From contig NZ_JAIOKB010000002.1 of NCBI RefSeq assembly GCF_019898765.1, forward strand, positions 703,826 through 767,825: a DNA stretch of 64,000 bases. Reading direction: 5' to 3'. The translations under genes were made by a program, and so were the position numbers. Source of the stretch: Sphingomonas yunnanensis (GTDB lineage: Bacteria > Pseudomonadota > Alphaproteobacteria > Sphingomonadales > Sphingomonadaceae). The notes beneath the pieces were generated by a model. The model ran no database searches and was not told where the DNA came from. It was given only the letters and a program-made list of their open reading frames with translations. Positions 24,898-33,755 of this stretch are shown one piece after another (within the stretch, counting starts at the first letter, position 1; each line of letters opens with the position of its first letter).

Positions 24898-25925
24898 GGC
24901 GAGGCCGCGCGCTGCGCTGCTGGGGGCTGCTGCTCGGGCTGTGGGTGAGCGCACGTGCGGCGTGGCTGTCGCACGAGAGCTTACCGCGCGCGGGTAGGCC
25001 GGCGATCGCGGCGTCCGTCGTCACGGCTCGACCGGCCGCGGCCTCGGTTCCACACCCGGGGACTGTCGCCACCGCGCGCGTGAGGCCCGTGCCGCGGGCG
25101 ACCGACCCCAACGATCGATCCGGCGAAGCCGCTGCGCCGCGCCACGTCGCCTCACCTGGCCCGGCTCGTTCACCGGGGCTGATCGTCGCCGCGGAGAGCG
25201 CGGCACCGGCCCTGCCGCTGCCGCTCACCGGATCCGCCACAGTGAGAGGCGAAGCCGCGGAGGGGCAGTCCGTGCCGCTCGCGGACGTGACGGGCCTCCC
25301 GGTCGCCGCCGGACCGGCGCCCCGCTGGTCGCAGACGGGCTGGCTGCTGCTCCGCGGCGGCGCGACGACCAGCACCGCCGCGCCGCAGCTCGGCGGGGCG
25401 CAGCTGGGAGTCAGGATCGCCCGGGCGCTCGACGACAAAGGCGGTCTCGCGGCCTCGCTGCGGCTGGTGTCGGCGCTCCAGGCACGCGAGCGCGAGGCGA
25501 TCGCGGCGGTCGAGTGGCACCCGCGTGCGCTGCCGCTCCGGGTCCTGGCCGAGCGACGGATCGGCGTCGCGGGGCTGCGCTCCGGCTGGGGCATCGGCAC
25601 CGCCGCTGGGATCAGCGACCGGGCGCTGCGACCGGGCGCCCTGCTCGACGCTTACCTCCAGGCCGGCGTGATCGAGCGGCGTGGCGGCTATGCCGACGGC
25701 GCGGTGAGTCTCGAGCACCCTCTGACACAGCGCGGCGGCGCGACGCTGCGGCTCGGGGTCGGTGCGTGGGGCGCGGCGCAGCGCGGCGCCGAGCGGCTCG
25801 ACGTCGGCCCGACCGCGTCGCTCCGGCTCGGGCACGCGCGCGCGACCCTGGCGTGGCGCGCGCGCGTCGCCGGGGATGCGCGTCCGAGCTCGGGCGCGGC
25901 GCTGACGATCGCCATCGATCATTAG
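24894..25925 (+). CDS. Exported protein with beta-barrel-like C-terminal domain, possible reduced NfrA partner
   Basis: 343 residues, starting at the ATG that overlaps the NfrB-like stop. A hydrophobic N-terminus (CWGLLLGLWVSARAA) is followed by a 110-residue Pro/Ala-rich low-complexity linker. The C-terminal 200 residues have alternating beta-strand patterning (GWLLLRGGATTSTAAPQLGG, LRVLAERRIGVAGLRSGWG, GAVSLEHPLTQRGGATLRLG) and end in a hydrophobic strand (ALTIAID). This resembles the C-terminal domain of NfrA, the outer membrane exporter encoded next to nfrB in E. coli. It lacks the TPR half of full NfrA. The assignment rests on position and weak pattern. Confidence 0.55.
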   Translation: MRRGRALRCWGLLLGLWVSARAAWLSHESLPRAGRPAIAASVVTARPAAASVPHPGTVATARVRPVPRATDPNDRSGEAAAPRHVASPGPARSPGLIVAAESAAPALPLPLTGSATVRGEAAEGQSVPLADVTGLPVAAGPAPRWSQTGWLLLRGGATTSTAAPQLGGAQLGVRIARALDDKGGLAASLRLVSALQAREREAIAAVEWHPRALPLRVLAERRIGVAGLRSGWGIGTAAGISDRALRPGALLDAYLQAGVIERRGGYADGAVSLEHPLTQRGGATLRLGVGAWGAAQRGAERLDVGPTASLRLGHARATLAWRARVAGDARPSSGAALTIAIDH

Positions 25926-25983
25926 CGGCGGCGGATCGCGCGGTGGCGTCGGCGCGCCGAACCGGCTAGCGGCTGGGAGCGTC

Positions 25984-26898
25984 ATGGACATCTACCTGCC
26001 GATCGCGAATCTGTCGGTGAACGCGCTCGTGATGATCGCGCTCGGCGCGGGCGTCGGATTGCTCTCGGGCATGTTCGGAGTCGGTGGCGGCTTTCTCACC
26101 ACGCCGCTGCTGATCGTCTACGGCATCCCGCCCACGGTCGCAGCGGCCTCGGCCGCGACTCAGGTGACCGGCGCGAGCGTCTCGGGGGTGTTCGCGCACT
26201 TCCGCCGCAACGGCGTCGACACCCGTATGGGGACGGTGCTGGTGATCGGCGGCGTGCTCGGCTCGCTGTTCGGCGCCTGGCTGTTCCGGCTCCTGCAGCG
26301 CTGGGGGCAGATCGATACGACGATCGCGATCACCTATGTGCTGCTGCTCGGCTCGATCGGGCTGCTGATGCTGCGCGAGGCGGTGAGCGCGATCCTGGTG
26401 GCGCGCGGGCGCCGCGCCGCGCCGCCGCGCCGGCGTCGCCACCACCCTCTCGTCGCGGCGCTGCCGTTCCGGATGCGCTTCTACGCCTCGGGGCTGTATA
26501 TCTCCCCCCTGGCGCCGCTACTGCTCGGCTTCTTCACCGGCATCCTGACGATCCTGCTCGGGGTCGGCGGCGGCTTCGTGCTGGTGCCGGCGATGATCTA
26601 CCTGCTCGGCATGGCGACCTCGGTGGTGGTCGGCACCAGCCTGTTCCAGATCCTGTTCGTCACCGCCGCGGCGACGATGGTCCACGCCACCACGACGCGC
26701 GCGGTGGATATCGTGCTCGCCGCGCTGCTGCTGGTCGGCTCGGTGGTCGGCGCGCAGGTCGGCGCGCGCTTCGCCGCGCGCGCGCGGCCCGAATATCTCC
26801 GGCTCGCGCTGGCGATCATGGTGCTGCTGGTGGCGGGGCGGATCGCGCTCGGTCTCGGCTGGCGCCCCGACGAGATCTACGCGGTGGAGCTGTCGTGA
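25984..26898 (+). CDS. Sulfite exporter TauE/SafE (TSUP) family permease
   Basis: 304 residues with about eight membrane segments in two halves. Each half carries the TSUP signature: GLLSGMFGVGGGFLTTPLL near residue 23 and TGILTILLGVGGGFVLVPAM near residue 183. A basic loop (RGRRAAPPRRRRHH, about residue 140) separates the halves on the cytoplasmic side. The downstream TIGR02186 gene overlaps its stop by GTGA, a pairing typical of alphaproteobacteria. Substrate unknown; sulfite or another small anion is likely for the family. Confidence 0.88.
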   Translation: MDIYLPIANLSVNALVMIALGAGVGLLSGMFGVGGGFLTTPLLIVYGIPPTVAAASAATQVTGASVSGVFAHFRRNGVDTRMGTVLVIGGVLGSLFGAWLFRLLQRWGQIDTTIAITYVLLLGSIGLLMLREAVSAILVARGRRAAPPRRRRHHPLVAALPFRMRFYASGLYISPLAPLLLGFFTGILTILLGVGGGFVLVPAMIYLLGMATSVVVGTSLFQILFVTAAATMVHATTTRAVDIVLAALLLVGSVVGAQVGARFAARARPEYLRLALAIMVLLVAGRIALGLGWRPDEIYAVELS

Positions 26899-27659
26899 GT
26901 CGCGCCGCCTGGGCGCTGGCGCTCGTCGCGCCGCTGCTCACCGCGCAGAGCAAGCCGGTGCTGGTGCCCGACGTGTCGCAGCGCGACATCGAGATCGCCT
27001 ACAGCTTCACCGGCGCCGAGCTGCTGCTGTTCGGCGCGATCCTCTATCCCGGCGGACGCGCGCCCGCCGGCGAGCGCCCGGCGGACATCGTCATCGTGGT
27101 GAAGGGGCCGACCCAGTCGATCACCATCCGCGAGAAGGAGAAGGTCGCGGGCATCTGGGTCAACGCGGGGCGGCTGCGCTATCGCTCGGCGCCGTCCTTC
27201 TATGCGCTGGCCTCGTCGCGCCCGCTCGGCCAGCTGGTCGACGCGCGCACCCGCGCGATCTACGAGCTCGGGCTCGACAGCCTCCAGCTCTCGCCCGCCT
27301 CCGCCGCGCCGACCGACGTGCAGGACCGCTTCACCCGCGGCCTGGTGGAGCAGCGCCGCCGCGCCGGGCTGTTCTACGAGGCGCCGGGCGCGGTCGAGCT
27401 CACCGACGGCGTGCTCTATCGCGCGCGAGTCGCGATCCCGGCGCGCGTGCCGGTCGGGCGCTTCACCGCGGAGACTTTCCTGATCCGCGACGGCCGCGTG
27501 CTCGCCGCGGCGGTGCGCGACATCGACATCCGCAAGTCGGGCTTCGAGCGCTTCGTCGCCGCGGCGGCGCAGCGCCACGAGATCCTCTACGGGCTCGCCG
27601 CGGTGACGCTGTCGGTGCTGCTCGGCTGGGCGGCGGGGCGGTTCGCGCAGCGCGGCTGA
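26895..27659 (+). CDS. TIGR02186 family membrane-anchored protein
   Basis: 254 residues from a GTG overlapping the TSUP gene stop. A signal-like N-terminus is followed by VPDVSQRDIEIAYSFTGAELLLFGAIL and IVIVVKGP, the hallmark opening of TIGR02186. The region after it is beta-rich, and a single C-terminal membrane segment (residues about 231-247) ends in RFAQRG. Members are found coupled to TSUP transporters and are presumed accessory periplasmic subunits anchored by the C-terminus. The function is unproven. Confidence 0.85.
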   Translation: MSRAAWALALVAPLLTAQSKPVLVPDVSQRDIEIAYSFTGAELLLFGAILYPGGRAPAGERPADIVIVVKGPTQSITIREKEKVAGIWVNAGRLRYRSAPSFYALASSRPLGQLVDARTRAIYELGLDSLQLSPASAAPTDVQDRFTRGLVEQRRRAGLFYEAPGAVELTDGVLYRARVAIPARVPVGRFTAETFLIRDGRVLAAAVRDIDIRKSGFERFVAAAAQRHEILYGLAAVTLSVLLGWAAGRFAQRG

Positions 27660-27737
27660 GGCGCGCGCCTCCATCCTATGTTTACGAAGCGGCCGTATCG
27701 CTAGCCCTCGCTGAATCGCAGGGAAAAGCAGCTTCGT

Positions 27738-29420
27738 ATGAACGATATCGTCGGCCAGGGCGAGTTCCGCACGGCGCTCGCCGCCGCCTTCCCGGACGGG
27801 CCGCAGGCGGCGGCCGCGCCCACCGGCCCGGAACCGCTCGGCTATGTGCTCGAGATCGCAGGCGGCCAGGGCGAGCTGGTGCTCGATTCGCCCTCGCTCG
27901 CCGCGCTGGCGGGCCATCCCGACCCGCTGGTCGCCACCGCGGGACAGGTCGGCGGCCAGCTCAAGGTGCGCGCCGGCGCGATGTGGCTGGTAGCGACGGT
28001 GCGGACGGTGCGGCTGGCGCGCGGCCAGGCCGACCAGGTGATCGCCGCGATCGACTTCATCGGCGAGGGCGAGGTCGAGCGGCTGACCGGCCATCTCCAC
28101 CATTTCCGTCGCGGCGTCACCGCCTTCCCGCTGCCGGGCGCGGAGGTGTTCGCGGTGACGGGCGCGGACCTCGAGCAGGTCCACGCCGCCTCTGGCCGTG
28201 CCGCGATCGCGATCGGCACCGTCCACCCGACCCGCGACGTGCGCGCCTCGCTCTACGTCGACTCGCTGCTGGGCAAGCATTTCGCGCTGCTCGGCTCGAC
28301 CGGCACCGGCAAGTCGACCGCTGCGGCGCTGATCCTCCACCGCCTGTGCCGGCTGGCGCCGCAGGCGCACGTGGTGATGATCGACCCGCACGGCGAGTAT
28401 GGCGCCGCCTTCGCCGACGAGGGCGCGCTGTTCGACGTCTCGAACCTGCAGATGCCCTATTGGCTGATGAACTTCGAGGAGCATTGCGAGGTGCTGCTCA
28501 CCAGCGCCGGGCCGGAGCGCCAGGTCGACGCCGACATCCTCGCCAAGTGCCTGCTCGCCGCGCGCGGCAAGAGCCGGCTCGGGCAGGAGATCGCGCGGCT
28601 GACGGTGGACGCGCCGATCCCCTATCTGCTCAGCGACCTCACCCAGATCCTGCAGCAGGAGATGGGCAAGATGGACCGCGCCGGCGACACCGCACCCTAT
28701 CTGCGGCTCAAGAACAAGCTCGACGAGCTCAAGGCCGACCCGCGCTACGGCTTCATGTTCTCGGGCATGCTGGTGGCGGACACGATGGCGGCGTTCGTCC
28801 AGCGCATCTTCCGCTTCTGCGGCGACGGCAAGCCGATCTCGATCATCGACGTCTCGGGCGTGCCGAGCGAGATCACCGCGGTGGTGGTGGCGGTGCTCAG
28901 CCGCATGGTGTTCGACTTCGCGATCTGGTCGAGGGCCGAGCCGCAGCGCCCGATCCTCCTGGTCTGCGAGGAGGCGCACCGCTACGTCCCCGCCGGGCGC
29001 GAGGAGCGCACCGCGGTGGGTCGCATCCTCGGCCGTATCGCCAAGGAGGGGCGCAAGTACGGCGTCTCGCTCGGGCTGGTGACGCAGCGTCCGTCCGACC
29101 TCGCCGAGGGCGTGCTCTCGCAATGCGGCACGATCATCTCGATGCGGCTCAACAACGAGCGCGATCAGGCGTTCGTCCGCGCTGCCATGCCCGAGGGCGC
29201 GCGCGGCTTCCTCGACGCGCTGCCGGCGCTGCGCAACCGCGAGGCGATCGTGTGCGGCGAGGGCGTGGCGATCCCGATCCGCGTCGCCTTCGACACGCTG
29301 GAAGAGGGCAAGCGGCCCGCGTCCGACGATCCGGTCTTCTCGGCGCTGTGGCGCGAGGGCGGCGGCGAGGAGCAGATCGTCGCGCGCACGATCCAGCGCT
29401 GGCGCGGCCAGGGGCGCTGA
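27738..29420 (+). CDS. HerA-like ATPase (DUF87/HAS-barrel family)
   Basis: 560 residues. An N-terminal beta-barrel region (about 30-165, ending in TVHPTRDVRASLYVD) precedes the P-loop GSTGTGKST (186-194), VMIDPHGEYG and the Walker B segment ILLVCEEAHRY. The arginine-finger region is GRIAKEGRKYGVSLGLVTQRPSDL. HerA hexamers move DNA and in archaea work with the NurA nuclease in end resection. No nurA-like gene is adjacent, and the next gene encodes an unrelated protease. Its role in this bacterium, repair or defence, cannot be told from the sequence. Confidence 0.88.
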   Translation: MNDIVGQGEFRTALAAAFPDGPQAAAAPTGPEPLGYVLEIAGGQGELVLDSPSLAALAGHPDPLVATAGQVGGQLKVRAGAMWLVATVRTVRLARGQADQVIAAIDFIGEGEVERLTGHLHHFRRGVTAFPLPGAEVFAVTGADLEQVHAASGRAAIAIGTVHPTRDVRASLYVDSLLGKHFALLGSTGTGKSTAAALILHRLCRLAPQAHVVMIDPHGEYGAAFADEGALFDVSNLQMPYWLMNFEEHCEVLLTSAGPERQVDADILAKCLLAARGKSRLGQEIARLTVDAPIPYLLSDLTQILQQEMGKMDRAGDTAPYLRLKNKLDELKADPRYGFMFSGMLVADTMAAFVQRIFRFCGDGKPISIIDVSGVPSEITAVVVAVLSRMVFDFAIWSRAEPQRPILLVCEEAHRYVPAGREERTAVGRILGRIAKEGRKYGVSLGLVTQRPSDLAEGVLSQCGTIISMRLNNERDQAFVRAAMPEGARGFLDALPALRNREAIVCGEGVAIPIRVAFDTLEEGKRPASDDPVFSALWREGGGEEQIVARTIQRWRGQGR

Positions 29421-29505
29421 GCGTTCGCGGACCACCGCCCCGCGCCATCTCAGCCGTCGGTATCTCCGCTGGCGCTGCGTCCGGATCGGGCGTACCATCT
29501 CTACC

Positions 29506-30480
29506 ATGGAGAGGTGGCTCGCGCTCATGCTGGCCAGCATCGCCCTGCCCGCGTCGGCGCAGGCAGGGGCGCCCTCCCCTGCGCCGATGGCGGCGCTCGG
29601 GGTTGTCCCCGTGACGCTCCCAGACGACCTGCCCGCCGACGCCGGCGACGCGCTCGACTTTCTCACCGCCGAGGACCGCATGACGGTGCCGGTCGAGATC
29701 GCCGGCGCGGGCCCCTTCCCCTTCATCATCGACACCGGCGCGCAGCGCAGCGTGATCTCGCGCCAGCTCGCCGCGCACCTCGGCCTCGCCACTGGGCGCC
29801 GCGTGCGCGTGGTCGCGATGGCGGGAACGAGCGACGTCGACACCGCCATCCTCCCCACGATCTCGGTGAGCCCTAGGCCGGTCGCGCGGGTCGGCGGCGA
29901 GCGGATCGAGGCGCCGATGTTCGAGGCGCGTCACCTCGGCGCGCCGGGCATGCTCGGGATCGACACGTTGCAGGGGCAGGCGCTGACGATCGACTTCGAC
30001 GCGCAGCGGATGCAGGTCACGCCGTCGAGCCGGCGCCAGCGGCTCAAGCGCGAGCCCGGCGAGATCGTGATCCAGGCGCGCAGCCTGTTCGGCCAGCTCG
30101 TCGTCACCAGCGCCACGGTCGCGGGCCGGCGCGTGCGGGTCGTGCTCGACACCGGCACCAGCGTCAGCCTCGGCAATCTCGCGCTGCGTCGTCTGCTCTC
30201 CAGCCGGCGCGGGGGGGCCACGGTGCTGACCAGCGTGCTCGGGGTACAGATCGCCGCCGATTACGCGCTGCTGCCCGAGATGACGCTGGGGCCCGCCAAG
30301 ATCCGAGCGCTGCCGATCGCCTTCGCCGATGCCGCCCCGTTCCGCGTCTTCGGCATCGATGACAAGCCCGCGCTGATGCTCGGCATGGACGCACTGCGGC
30401 TGTTCCGCCGCGTCCACATCGATTTCGCCAACCGCGAGCTGCGCCTCCTCCTGCCCCGCGACCTGCGTCGCAGCGGCTGA
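29506..30480 (+). CDS. Periplasmic retropepsin-like aspartic protease with two catalytic lobes
   Basis: 324 residues with a signal peptide (residues 1-20). Two retropepsin-type cores are present in one chain: FPFIIDTGAQRSVIS with DTG at 76-78 and RVRVVLDTGTSVSLG with DTG at 215-217, each followed by a hydrophobic-hydrophobic-Gly element (GMLGIDTL and LMLGMDAL). Viral and most bacterial retropepsins form homodimers from one-lobe chains, whereas this protein could form the active pair internally. Substrate unknown. Confidence 0.82.
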   Translation: MERWLALMLASIALPASAQAGAPSPAPMAALGVVPVTLPDDLPADAGDALDFLTAEDRMTVPVEIAGAGPFPFIIDTGAQRSVISRQLAAHLGLATGRRVRVVAMAGTSDVDTAILPTISVSPRPVARVGGERIEAPMFEARHLGAPGMLGIDTLQGQALTIDFDAQRMQVTPSSRRQRLKREPGEIVIQARSLFGQLVVTSATVAGRRVRVVLDTGTSVSLGNLALRRLLSSRRGGATVLTSVLGVQIAADYALLPEMTLGPAKIRALPIAFADAAPFRVFGIDDKPALMLGMDALRLFRRVHIDFANRELRLLLPRDLRRSG

Positions 30481-30541
30481 GCCCCGTTGCGCCCCGACCG
30501 CTTCGCTGCGAGGCTGGCGGCGGACGAACGAGGGAGGATCG

Positions 30542-31948
30542 ATGCGCGGGATCGGGGTGGCGGCGCTGCTCGCCGGATTGCTGGCGGGGACGACGGGAAG
30601 CGGCGCGGCGGCGCAGGCGCGACCAGACGAGAAGGCCTTCTTCGATCTGTATCGCGAGATGGTCGAGACCAACACGGTGGTCAACGTCGGCAGCTGCACC
30701 CAGGCGGCCGAGCAGGTCGCGGCGCGGCTCAAGCGCGCCGGCTATGCCGACGCCGACGTGACGCTCTTCTCCACCCCCGAGCACCCGAAGGACGGCGGCG
30801 TCGTCGCGGTGCTGCGCGGCAGCGACGCGGCGCTCAAGCCGATGCTGCTGCTCGGGCACCTCGACGTGGTCGAGGCCAAGCGGGCGGATTGGCAGCGCGA
30901 TCCGTTCAAGCTGGTCGAGGAGGGCGGCTATTATTACGCGCGCGGCGCGGTCGACGACAAGGCGATGGCCGCGATCTGGGCCGACGCGATGGTGCGCTTC
31001 CGCCAGCAGAACTATCGCCCGAAGCGCACGATCAAGCTGGCGCTGACCTGCGGCGAGGAGACCACCTTCGCCTTCAACGGGGCGCAGTGGCTGGCGCAGC
31101 ACCGCCCCGAGCTGATCGCGGCCGAGTTCGCGCTCAACGAGGGCGGCGGGGGCCGGCTCGACGCGCAGGGCAAGCGCCAGCTGTTGGCGGTGCAGGTCGG
31201 CGAGAAGGCGGCGCAGAACTTCACCCTGCTGGCGACCAACCCGGGCGGGCACAGCTCCACCCCGGTGCCGGACAACGCGATCTACGAGCTCGCCGACGCG
31301 ATCAAGGCGGTGCAGAACTATGAGTTCCCGGTACGCTTCACCGACACGACGCGCGCCTATTTCACCGCCACCGCGCAGCGCGTCGGGGGCGAGCAGGCGG
31401 CGGCGATCGCGCGGCTGCTCGCCGACCCGCAGGACCGGGCGGCGGACGCGATCGTCAGCCGCGACAAGGTGATGCACTCGACGCTGCGCACCACCTGCGT
31501 GACCACGCTGCTGAGCGCGGGCCACGCCGAGAACGCGCTGCCGCAGCGCGCCACCGCCAACGTCAACTGCCGCATCTTCCCCGGCGAGACAGTAGACGGC
31601 ACGCTCGCCAAGCTGCGCGCGCTGGCGGGCAGCAAGGTTACCGTCACCGCCAATCAGCCGATCCGCCCCACCGCGGTGCCGCCGACGCTCGATCCCAAGA
31701 TCATCGGCCCGATGCAGACGCTGGCGAAGAAGCATTTCCCGGACGTGCCGCTGCTGCCGACCATGTCGACGGGGGCGACCGACGGCGTGTTCCTGGAGGC
31801 GATCGGTATCCCGGTCTACGGCGTGCCGGGGACCTTCCTCGACCCCGACTTCAACGGCGTACACGGGCTCAACGAGCGGATCCGGGTCGAGTCGCTCTAC
31901 GCCGCGCGCGACTATCTGTACGACCTGGTCAAGGCGTACGCGGGCTGA
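30542..31948 (+). CDS. M20 family metallopeptidase, secreted
   Basis: 468 residues with AGGGAGG before the ATG and a signal peptide cut near AAAQA (about residue 26). Zinc ligands and catalytic residues are in LLLGHLDVVEA (His, then catalytic Asp), RGAVDDKAMAA (bridging Asp), LTCGEETTFAFNG (catalytic Glu and ligand Glu) and FNGVHGLNERI (last His). The lid domain has NPGGHSSTPVPDNAIYEL. Members remove amino acids from dipeptides or acylated amino acids, and export suggests periplasmic peptide use. Confidence 0.9.
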   Translation: MRGIGVAALLAGLLAGTTGSGAAAQARPDEKAFFDLYREMVETNTVVNVGSCTQAAEQVAARLKRAGYADADVTLFSTPEHPKDGGVVAVLRGSDAALKPMLLLGHLDVVEAKRADWQRDPFKLVEEGGYYYARGAVDDKAMAAIWADAMVRFRQQNYRPKRTIKLALTCGEETTFAFNGAQWLAQHRPELIAAEFALNEGGGGRLDAQGKRQLLAVQVGEKAAQNFTLLATNPGGHSSTPVPDNAIYELADAIKAVQNYEFPVRFTDTTRAYFTATAQRVGGEQAAAIARLLADPQDRAADAIVSRDKVMHSTLRTTCVTTLLSAGHAENALPQRATANVNCRIFPGETVDGTLAKLRALAGSKVTVTANQPIRPTAVPPTLDPKIIGPMQTLAKKHFPDVPLLPTMSTGATDGVFLEAIGIPVYGVPGTFLDPDFNGVHGLNERIRVESLYAARDYLYDLVKAYAG

Positions 31949-31982
31949 GGGGGCCACGAGAACAAGCCACAGGCCACCAACG

Positions 31983-32075
31983 CGTCACCCCGGCGGACGC
32001 CGGGATCCAGTAGGGAAGGCCGTGGTGAGACCCACGACGGTTCCGTAGCTGGATCCGGCGTCCGCCGGGGTGACG
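31983..32075. repeat. Long intergenic inverted repeat, family A
   Basis: Arms at 31983-32010 and 32049-32075 are nearly perfect reverse complements with a core CGGCGGACGCCGG. The outer ends read CGTCACCC and GGGTGACG. A smaller hairpin (CGTGG...CCACG, near 32021-32036) sits in the loop. It lies between the convergent M20 and SleB-type genes and could end transcription from both sides. Confidence 0.75.
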
Positions 32076-32150
32076 AAGTTGGTGGGGCTAACCTGACGCG
32101 ATCAGCGAGGTCCGGAGACGCTCACCCGGTCCTTCCGAGCGCGACGGCGC

Positions 32151-32789
32151 TCAGCGAAAGAAGACGTGGTTGCCGATCGAGGCGACGCGCTGGCCGGCGG
32201 CGCGGCCGGTGCTGCGATGGTGGAAATAGAGCGCGTTCGACGCGTCGGTCTCCCACGCGTCCTTCATCGCGACCTTGGCCACCGCCATCGCGGTGCGCCA
32301 GTCGTCGTTCGACGGCGCGTCGGGCATGACGCCGCCGCGCACGAAGGAGAATTGCCCCTTCTGCGTGATGACATCGCACACGCTGCCGCCGAAGCGGCGC
32401 GACTTGGTGCGGTTGAGGATCACCTCGGCGACCGCGAGCTGCCCGCTCAGCGGCTCGCCGCGTGATTCGAAATAGATCGCGCCGGCGAGGCAGCGCATGT
32501 CCTCGTCGGTGTTCGACGGGATCGACTGGTCCGCGACCGCGGCGGCGAGGGTGGGATAAGCGACCTGCTCGTCCGCCTGCTCGGCGGCGGCCTGGTCGAG
32601 GATCTGGGCGGCGCTGTCGGGCGCCGGGGTCGCGGTCGCGGGAAGCGCGGCGGCGACGGTGACCTGACTCGCGGTTACACCCGGGAGCGCCGGCACTTCG
32701 GCGGCGAGGCCGGGCGCGCTCTGGAGGGCCAGCGAGACGATCGAGGCAGTGAACGCTGCGAAAGCGGCAGCGCGGGAACCTAAAGGCAT
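32151..32789 (-). CDS. SleB-type cell wall hydrolase
   Basis: 212 residues with a signal peptide (residues 1-30) and an Ala-rich spacer. The Hydrolase_2 domain starts at MRCLAGAIYFESRGEPLSGQ, where Glu108 is the probable catalytic acid, and continues with AVAEVILNRTKSRRFGGSVCDVI, FSFV and ALYFHH. Spore cortex enzymes SleB and CwlJ share this lysozyme-like fold. In Gram-negative, non-sporing bacteria it acts on ordinary peptidoglycan in the periplasm. The gene is monocistronic by spacing. Confidence 0.88.
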   Translation of the reverse strand: MPLGSRAAAFAAFTASIVSLALQSAPGLAAEVPALPGVTASQVTVAAALPATATPAPDSAAQILDQAAAEQADEQVAYPTLAAAVADQSIPSNTDEDMRCLAGAIYFESRGEPLSGQLAVAEVILNRTKSRRFGGSVCDVITQKGQFSFVRGGVMPDAPSNDDWRTAMAVAKVAMKDAWETDASNALYFHHRSTGRAAGQRVASIGNHVFFR

Positions 32790-32961
32790 TCCACGTCTTG
32801 TCTGTGCGGTGGGTACGCGGATACGGTCGCTGAACCAGCGTTAGCTGCTCAAAAGACCGACCGGGTGCCCCCCCGACTGCGTCACCGTTCGGGATCGCAC
32901 CCCGCCGCGGCACAACGCCTGTTGTCGATCCCATCTCGCTACGGGCGAGGGGTTAACAGCG

Positions 32962-33297
32962 TCAATCAGCCAGCATCGTTTCAGCGACGAACCGTTCGGC
33001 GTCCGGGACGTCCAGTTCGATCACCCACAGGTCGGGGTCACGACGGCGTCGCAAACGCCAGTAATCCTCCACCGCGATCGAGTCGCCGTCGCTGGGACCG
33101 GCGGCGATCAGCACGTCGCGGTCGTCGATCCCGCGCATCCGCTCCACCGCGCGCAGCGAGCGCCCCTCGCACAGCAGCACCAGCACCGCGCCGGACTGCG
33201 CCTCCCCCGACGCGCGCACCACCGCCATACCGCCGGAATCATTGACCCGCCGCAGCAGCGCGCCGACCGCGAGATGCGTGGGCAGCCGCGCGCTCAC
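32962..33297 (-). CDS. DUF1491 family protein
   Basis: 111 residues from a GTG at 33297, which overlaps the stop codon of the thioesterase gene (GTGA). The family opening SARLPTHLAVGALLRRVNDSGG is present, followed by LVLLCEGRSLRAVERMRG and a C-terminal DPDLWVIELDVPDAERF. It is a small cytosolic protein of unknown function, restricted mainly to alphaproteobacteria. It is the last gene of a chain with the thioesterase and ptsN. Confidence 0.85.
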   Translation of the reverse strand: MSARLPTHLAVGALLRRVNDSGGMAVVRASGEAQSGAVLVLLCEGRSLRAVERMRGIDDRDVLIAAGPSDGDSIAVEDYWRLRRRRDPDLWVIELDVPDAERFVAETMLAD

Positions 33298-33755
33298 GCC
33301 GCCGGCGCCGCATAGCCGGGCAGGCTGGCGAGCGCGATCCGCGAGCGCATGAAGGTACCGGTGCCGCGCGCCACCTCCTCGCCGTCGACGGCGATCAGCC
33401 GCGCCTCGGCGACGAAGACGCGGCGCTGCCCGCTGACCCAGCGGCCCTCCGCCACCGCCTCGCCCTCGCCGAGCGGGCGCGTGAGCAGCAGGCTGAACTG
33501 AGTGGTGAGCAGGAAGCGATCGGTCACCAGGCTGTTGCACGCGTAGAAAGCGGCGTCGTCGAGCATCTTGAAATAGCTGGTGCCGTGCGCCGCGCCGGCG
33601 GCGTGAAAGTGACGCTGGTCGATGCGGAAGCGGATCCGCGCCACACCGGGCTCACCGATCTCGAGCCGCGACTCGAACAGATGGTTGATCGGTGCGGCCG
33701 CATACAAGGATTCGAGCGCGCGGTGATGCGCCGCGGCGCCCTCAGGCGGCGTCAC
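33294..33755 (-). CDS. PaaI-type hotdog-fold thioesterase
   Basis: 153 residues from a GTG at 33755, inside the ptsN 3' end (14-base overlap). The hotdog motif is RHFHAAGAAHGTSYFKMLDDAAFYACNSL, with the Gly-Thr and Asp typical of PaaI-like acyl-CoA thioesterases. The second half has TTQFSLLLTRPLGEGEAVAEG. It would hydrolyse acyl-CoA or aryl-CoA thioesters in the cytosol. A start further upstream would run through ptsN in another frame and is unlikely. Confidence 0.8.
   Translation of the reverse strand: MTPPEGAAAHHRALESLYAAAPINHLFESRLEIGEPGVARIRFRIDQRHFHAAGAAHGTSYFKMLDDAAFYACNSLVTDRFLLTTQFSLLLTRPLGEGEAVAEGRWVSGQRRVFVAEARLIAVDGEEVARGTGTFMRSRIALASLPGYAAPAA

Noticed and set aside
26877..29858. 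993-codon open frame on the minus strand
   Set aside because: It lies antisense to three clear genes and consists of low-complexity Arg/Ala/His-rich sequence typical of shadow frames in high-GC DNA.
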